From assembly GCA_013694635.1 (NCBI GenBank), contig JACDCA010000720.1, positions 1-8,763 on the forward strand: DNA of 8,763 nt. Reading direction: 5' to 3'. The DNA comes from Acidobacteriota bacterium (GTDB taxonomy: Bacteria > Acidobacteriota > Vicinamibacteria > Vicinamibacterales > 2-12-FULL-66-21). The notes beneath the pieces are model-generated. The model was not told where the DNA came from. It saw only the letters and a program-made list of their open reading frames with translations, and searched no databases. Of this stretch, positions 4,937-8,763 are shown piece after piece; position 1 is the first letter of the stretch, and each line of letters starts with the position of its first letter. Both the position numbers and the translations under genes were made by a program.

Positions 4937-7585
4937 ATGACTATCCGACCGGGCAGCCGCGTCGGCGTCTACGAAGTCGGAGAGCTTCTGGGCGAAGGCG
5001 GCATGGGCGCGGTCTATCGGGCTCGTGATTCGCGTCTCGAGCGCGACGTGGCTGTCAAAGTGATCCGTCCTGACTTGGCATTGGATCCTGACCGTGCCGT
5101 CCGGTTCGATCGTGAAGCGCGACTCCTGGCCTCGCTCAACCACCCGCACATCGCCACGGTCCACGGGCTCGAACAGGCGGGCGATGTCCGCGTCCTCGTT
5201 CTGGAGCTGGTCTCCGGCGACACACTCGCAGAACGGCTTCGCGAAGGCCCGCTTCCCGCTCGTGAAGCGCTCGGCTTCGCGCTGCAGATCGCCAGCGGGA
5301 TCGAGGCGGCGCACGCTCACGGCATCGTCCATCGCGACCTCAAACCAGCCAACATCAAGATCACTCAGTCCGGGGCGGTCAAGATCCTCGACTTCGGCCT
5401 GGCGAAGGCGCTCTCGATCGACTCCGCTGCGGATCCCAGGGCGTCCTCCGCGACGCTGACGGCAGCCGGCACGGCCGAGGGAGTCGTTCTCGGTACCGCG
5501 GCGTACATGAGCCCGGAGCAAGCGCGAGGCAAGGAGGTCGATCGACGGACCGACGTCTGGGCGTTCGGCTGCGTGCTGTACGAAATGCTCGCGGGACGCA
5601 CACCGTTCTCGGCCGCAACACTCTCCGATACGCTCGCAGCGATTCTGACCCGGGAGCCGGACTGGTCGTGGCTTCCTCCCAATACGGCACCGGCGACCCT
5701 GCGGCTGTTGCGCAGATGCCTCCACAAGGACGTTGCTCACAGACTGCGCGACATTGGCGACGCCATCCTCGACATCGAGGAGGCGCTGACGTGGAAGCCC
5801 GACGCTGCTCAAACTGCCGCTGACACACCGCTCACCGGCCTCTTCGCCACGCGGCGCGGAATAGCTGCGTCGCTCGCCGCCGCGCTTCTTCTGGGAGCGG
5901 CGATTGCGGGTACGACGCTCTGGACGCTACGCCCCTCGCAGGCGGAGGCGCCGAGGCCGGCGGCACAGTTCAGCGTCACGCTACCGGAAAAGGAGCACAT
6001 TGCCGAACTCGATTTTCCCGCGATCGCCATCTCCCCGACCGACACGCACATTGTCTATGTCGCAAGCAGGGGCGGCCCCTCTCAGCTGTTCGTGCGGACC
6101 ATGGAATCTCTCGAAACGCGGCTGCTTCCGGGCACCGAGGGCGCGCTCGGCCCTTTTTTTTCTCCCGACGGCCAGTGGATTGCCTTCTTCGCCGCCGGCT
6201 CGTTAAAAAAGGTCCCCGTCGCCGGCGGGGCCGTCCGCACGATCACCGAAGCACCGATCGGGTTCGGAGGCGCGTGGGCTCCAGACAACTCGATTGTCTT
6301 CGCGCCAAGCAACGCCTCTGAGCTCTGGCGCGTGTCGGCCGACGGCGGCAAACCACAGCCGATCACGGCGCTCGACACCGCTCGCGGAGAGTTCAGCCAC
6401 CGGTGGCCCGAAATCCTCCCCGACGGCAAGTCCGTGGTCTTCGCCGCAGGGACCGAGGGAAGCTGGGACGATGCGGTGATCGCGGTGCAGACGATGGGGG
6501 CCAACGATCGGCGCGCCGTCGTGCAGGGTGGGACGTCGCCACGTTTTCTAGCCAGCGGTCATCTCCTCTACCTGCGCGGCGGCGCCCTTTACTCGCTGCC
6601 GTTCGACGGACGCAAGGCATCGGGCGGCGGCGAGCCGGTGCCGAACATGGGCCACATCTTCGAGTCGAGCGACGGCGCCGGCCAATTCGGCATCTCGCGG
6701 GCTGGCTCGCTCGTCTATGTTCCGGCGTCTTCCGGCCAGAACGATCGGACGTTGGTCTGGGTGGATCGCGAGGGCAGTCCGCAGCCGCTCGCCGCGCCGC
6801 CGCGGGCGTTTGGCGACCCGCGGTTGTCGCCGGACGGGCGGGTCGTGGCAGTCACGATCGGCGGCACGCCCCCTGAGGTCTGGACGTTCGACATCGCGGG
6901 CACACGGCTGGCGCAGTTCACCTTCGAAGGTGGGACCTCGCCGGTCTGGAGCGCCGATGGCGGACGGATCGCGTTCGCCGCGAACCGCGGGGGATCGCCA
7001 GACCTCTTCGCCAAGCCAGCCGACGGGAGCGGCGTCGAGGAACGGCTGACGCGCACGCCTCGAACGGACGTCCCGGCGGCCTGGGGACCGGATGGGAGCA
7101 TCTTGTTTGTCGAGTCGGACGCGAGCGGCCGCGACATCGCGCTGTTAAGGCCAGATCGGTCGGCGCGCCCGGTGCTGACGACGACGGCACATGAGAGCGC
7201 GCCGGCGCTGTCGCCCGACGGTCGGGTCATGGCGTACGTCTCAGACAGTTCCGGCCAGCCGGAGGTGTACGTGGCGCTTCTCAACGATCCGGCTCGGGCC
7301 ACGCGGGTCTCGTCGGTAGGTGGATCCGAGCCCGTCTGGCGGAAGGACGGCTCGGAGCTGTACTTCCGCTCCGGCACGGACCTGATGGCAGCGACAGTCC
7401 GCACGCAGCCGTCGATCGGCGTCCAAACCGTACGACGGCTGTTCACCGGACGATTCGAGACCGGCGCCGCCTGGCGGCCCGCCTACGACGTCAGCCAGGA
7501 CGGAACGCGCTTCCTCATGATTCGAGCGGCGGAAGCCAAAGAACCAGGGCGGGAGCTGCGGATCTTTCTCGGCTGGAAGCCTTGA
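4937..7585 (+). CDS. Membrane-anchored Ser/Thr protein kinase with C-terminal PD40 propeller (second copy)
   Basis: The protein is 882 residues. The kinase domain (about 11-285) has glycine loop GEGGMG (19-24), Lys41 in VAVK, Glu60, HRDLKPAN (132-139), DFG (152-154), SPE (192-194) and RRTDVWAFG (203-211), so it should be active. One hydrophobic segment at about 308-331 is the membrane anchor. Residues 345-882 form a TolB/PD40-type propeller with repeats such as FSPDGQWIAFF, WAPDNSIVF, LSPDGRVVAV, WSADGGRIAF, LSPDGRVMAY and WRKDGSELYF. It ends in LRIFLGWKP, the usual short tail of this family. The start ATG sits nine bases after a perfect TATAAT and has no Shine-Dalgarno, so the mRNA may be leaderless. 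It is transcribed away from the peroxiredoxin and converges on the next PD40 gene with only a 34-bp gap. Its input signal and targets are unknown. Confidence 0.92.
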   Translation: MTIRPGSRVGVYEVGELLGEGGMGAVYRARDSRLERDVAVKVIRPDLALDPDRAVRFDREARLLASLNHPHIATVHGLEQAGDVRVLVLELVSGDTLAERLREGPLPAREALGFALQIASGIEAAHAHGIVHRDLKPANIKITQSGAVKILDFGLAKALSIDSAADPRASSATLTAAGTAEGVVLGTAAYMSPEQARGKEVDRRTDVWAFGCVLYEMLAGRTPFSAATLSDTLAAILTREPDWSWLPPNTAPATLRLLRRCLHKDVAHRLRDIGDAILDIEEALTWKPDAAQTAADTPLTGLFATRRGIAASLAAALLLGAAIAGTTLWTLRPSQAEAPRPAAQFSVTLPEKEHIAELDFPAIAISPTDTHIVYVASRGGPSQLFVRTMESLETRLLPGTEGALGPFFSPDGQWIAFFAAGSLKKVPVAGGAVRTITEAPIGFGGAWAPDNSIVFAPSNASELWRVSADGGKPQPITALDTARGEFSHRWPEILPDGKSVVFAAGTEGSWDDAVIAVQTMGANDRRAVVQGGTSPRFLASGHLLYLRGGALYSLPFDGRKASGGGEPVPNMGHIFESSDGAGQFGISRAGSLVYVPASSGQNDRTLVWVDREGSPQPLAAPPRAFGDPRLSPDGRVVAVTIGGTPPEVWTFDIAGTRLAQFTFEGGTSPVWSADGGRIAFAANRGGSPDLFAKPADGSGVEERLTRTPRTDVPAAWGPDGSILFVESDASGRDIALLRPDRSARPVLTTTAHESAPALSPDGRVMAYVSDSSGQPEVYVALLNDPARATRVSSVGGSEPVWRKDGSELYFRSGTDLMAATVRTQPSIGVQTVRRLFTGRFETGAAWRPAYDVSQDGTRFLMIRAAEAKEPGRELRIFLGWKP

Positions 7586-7618
7586 GCGAGTCGAGCGAGA
7601 CTTCCCACCTGAGCACGA

Positions 7619-7682
7619 TTTAGCGCGACAAGGGCGCTGGGCAGTTGACGATGACGGTCAGGGGCTGCTGAGAGGAAATCCT
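7619..7682. repeat. 64-bp direct repeat, copy B
   Basis: This copy encodes the last residues and TAA stop of the PD40 gene at 7620-8763 and matches copy A at 4223-4286 in 58 of 64 positions. It appears to be the parental copy because here it continues into intact PD40-gene sequence. Confidence 0.85.
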
Positions 7683-8763
7683 GGTGCGCACAACCGCCAG
7701 CAGCCGTCCGTCGGACATGACTTCGAATTCCCCCCACTGCCCGTCGTGCGCTCGCGCGCCCGAGAGCCTTTCGGCGTTTCCGATCTCCGCCGCCTGACCG
7801 GGCGAACCGGGACTGCCATCAGCTCACCGTCCGCCGCGATGTAGAGCAACTCTCGTCCGTTCGCACTCCAGCGGGGTGTCGTCCCGCCCGCCGTCGACAC
7901 TGGTGTGGCCGCCCCGGAAGGGAACGCGGCGATGACGACCTCGTTACGACCTGTCTCATCGGTCACGAACGCGACCAGCTTTCCGTCGGGGGAAAAGCGC
8001 GCGTCCGTCTCGCTCGCCTCCGACGTGCGGAACGGCGTGGTCGTGTTGTCGGAGAGACCCCGGATCATGAGGTCGTAGTTGCCACGGTCAGTTCGCTGCG
8101 AGTACAGGAACGACGCACCATCCGGGGAGACGCTGGTGGCGCCCTGCATGCCGAGCCCGTCTGGTGAGAGCTCCTCGTCCTTCCCGGTCGCCAGTATCCG
8201 CCGAAACAGGCGAGGCGCGGAGCCGCGCACAGCGGAATAGATCAGCGTGCCGTGCGGTGCCCAGTGGCCCCTGACCTCCGTGCTCGGATCGGTGGTGATG
8301 CGCGTCTCGCTTCCGCGATTGAGATCGCGCGTCCAGATGTCGAAGGTCGAACTGCGAGGATCGACGCGCGAGAACAGCAGCGTGCGTTCATCCGGCGACA
8401 GGCGGATGAATAGATAGCCGCCACTCGCGCCGACCTGCGCCAGTTCGAGTCCGGTTCGGTCGAACGTCGCGAGCCGGCTGTCGTCCGTGTGCGCCTGGTA
8501 CGCGATAACCCCCGTCCGGGATGCGGCGAACTGCGCCAGCCCGGTCGTCCGGAAATAATTGATCTGGTCGCCGACTACGATCGGATCCCCGCTGACCACA
8601 CCGCTCGACAGATCGAAGCGACGCGCGACCAGCGTCGAATCGCTGGCATAGAGCAGATAGCCAGGGTCGACATACTGGACGTTCGACTTGACCTTCAGCA
8701 CTTCGCGTGCGGCCCCCCCGAGGGTGAGCAACATGACCGAGGCGCTGCCGTCCAGTGTGGTGA
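7620..8763 (-). CDS. C-terminal part of a PD40 propeller protein, probably a Ser/Thr kinase, with one frameshift (5' end outside window)
   Basis: The reading frame enters at the window end and shows only propeller sequence: YVDPGYLLYASDSTLVARRF, LSPDERTLLFSRVD, WAPHGTLIYSAVRG, VSPDGASFLYSQRTD, FSPDGKLVAFVTDETGRNEV, WSANGRELLYIAADGELMAVPV. After VPVRP the frame turns into Arg/Ser-rich text and stops at 7658. Shifting one base at the CCC run (plus-strand GGG, 7800-7802) restores a normal ending: GQAAEIGNAERL, then GEFEVMSDGRLLAVVRTR, RISSQQPLTVIVN and TAA at 7622-7620. The intact gene would therefore have one extra base there. This is either a sequencing or assembly error in GC-rich sequence or a real recent lesion; the downstream frame is otherwise clean. 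An N-terminal kinase domain is expected from the family but lies outside the window. Confidence 0.8.
7800..7802 (-). other. Frameshift position in the third PD40 gene
   Basis: Minus-strand text GTTCGCCCGGTCAGG reads VRPVR in the incoming frame. One additional C would read VRPGQ and join directly to AAEIGNAERL. The exact base cannot be fixed within the C run. Confidence 0.7.

Noticed and set aside
4922..5812. A 296-codon minus-strand open frame antisense to the second kinase.
   Set aside because: It is a composition shadow of the kinase domain with no recognisable motif.
6154..6161. Run of eight T in the second kinase, as a possible slippage or phase-variation tract.
   Set aside because: The run encodes the ordinary PFFSPDG motif and the frame continues intact on both sides, so there is no evidence of variation.
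6205..6211. A AAA AAG in the second kinase, in the same phase as the dnaX slippery heptamer.
   Set aside because: It encodes Lys-Lys in a common PD40 motif (LKKVPVAGG). The -1 frame ends about 110 bases later without notable sequence, and no stimulatory structure was identified.
7586..7619. Possible terminator in the gap between the convergent second kinase and third PD40 gene.
   Set aside because: Only 34 bp, with no convincing inverted repeat or T-tract.

Overview
The window is GC-rich DNA that most resembles a soil Acidobacteriota genome, possibly Vicinamibacteria or a relative. This placement is inference. It rests on three things: several Ser/Thr kinases of the kinase / single transmembrane segment / PD40 (TolB-like) propeller type, a formylglycine-generating-enzyme/hydrolase fusion of the kind found in the same lineages, and degenerate CTAACTC/GTTAGGAG heptamer repeats. 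No rRNA, tRNA, CRISPR array, transposase or phage gene was seen, and coding density is very high.

Layout. (1) Bases 1-1083, plus strand: the 3' end of a large gene, with the end of an FGE/SUMF1 domain followed by an alpha/beta hydrolase domain. (2) Bases 1096-1175: an imperfect inverted repeat of heptamers filling the gap between two convergent genes. (3) Minus-strand group from 4882 down to 1176: a secreted peroxiredoxin with an in-frame TGA at its catalytic cysteine, a 63-nt fossil of a kinase 3' end, a 118-residue protein of unknown function, and a kinase/PD40 protein whose probable TTG start overlaps the previous stop. (4) Bases 4921-4928: an 8-bp palindrome that gives a perfect TATAAT on both strands between divergent genes. 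(5) Bases 4937-7585, plus strand: a second kinase/PD40 protein with almost no room for a leader. (6) Bases 8763-7620, minus strand: the 3' part of a third PD40 protein, with one frameshift near 7800 that displaces its last 60 or so codons.

The most interesting object is the peroxiredoxin. The two halves of the protein lie in one frame, separated by a single TGA exactly where the family has its peroxidatic cysteine. A small hairpin with G at the second loop position begins its loop 21 nt downstream. This is what a bacterial selenoprotein with a SECIS element looks like, so the gene is best read as one 188-residue Sec-containing peroxiredoxin and not as two hypothetical fragments.

The second notable point is a 64-bp direct repeat (58 of 64 identical) at 4223-4286 and 7619-7682. 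Both copies encode the same kinase C-terminus, and they bracket the peroxiredoxin and second kinase. This suggests that an older kinase / 118-residue protein / kinase operon was split by insertion or duplication. The kinases are probably membrane-bound Ser/Thr kinases with the propeller outside the cytoplasm. Their signals and substrates cannot be read from the sequence.
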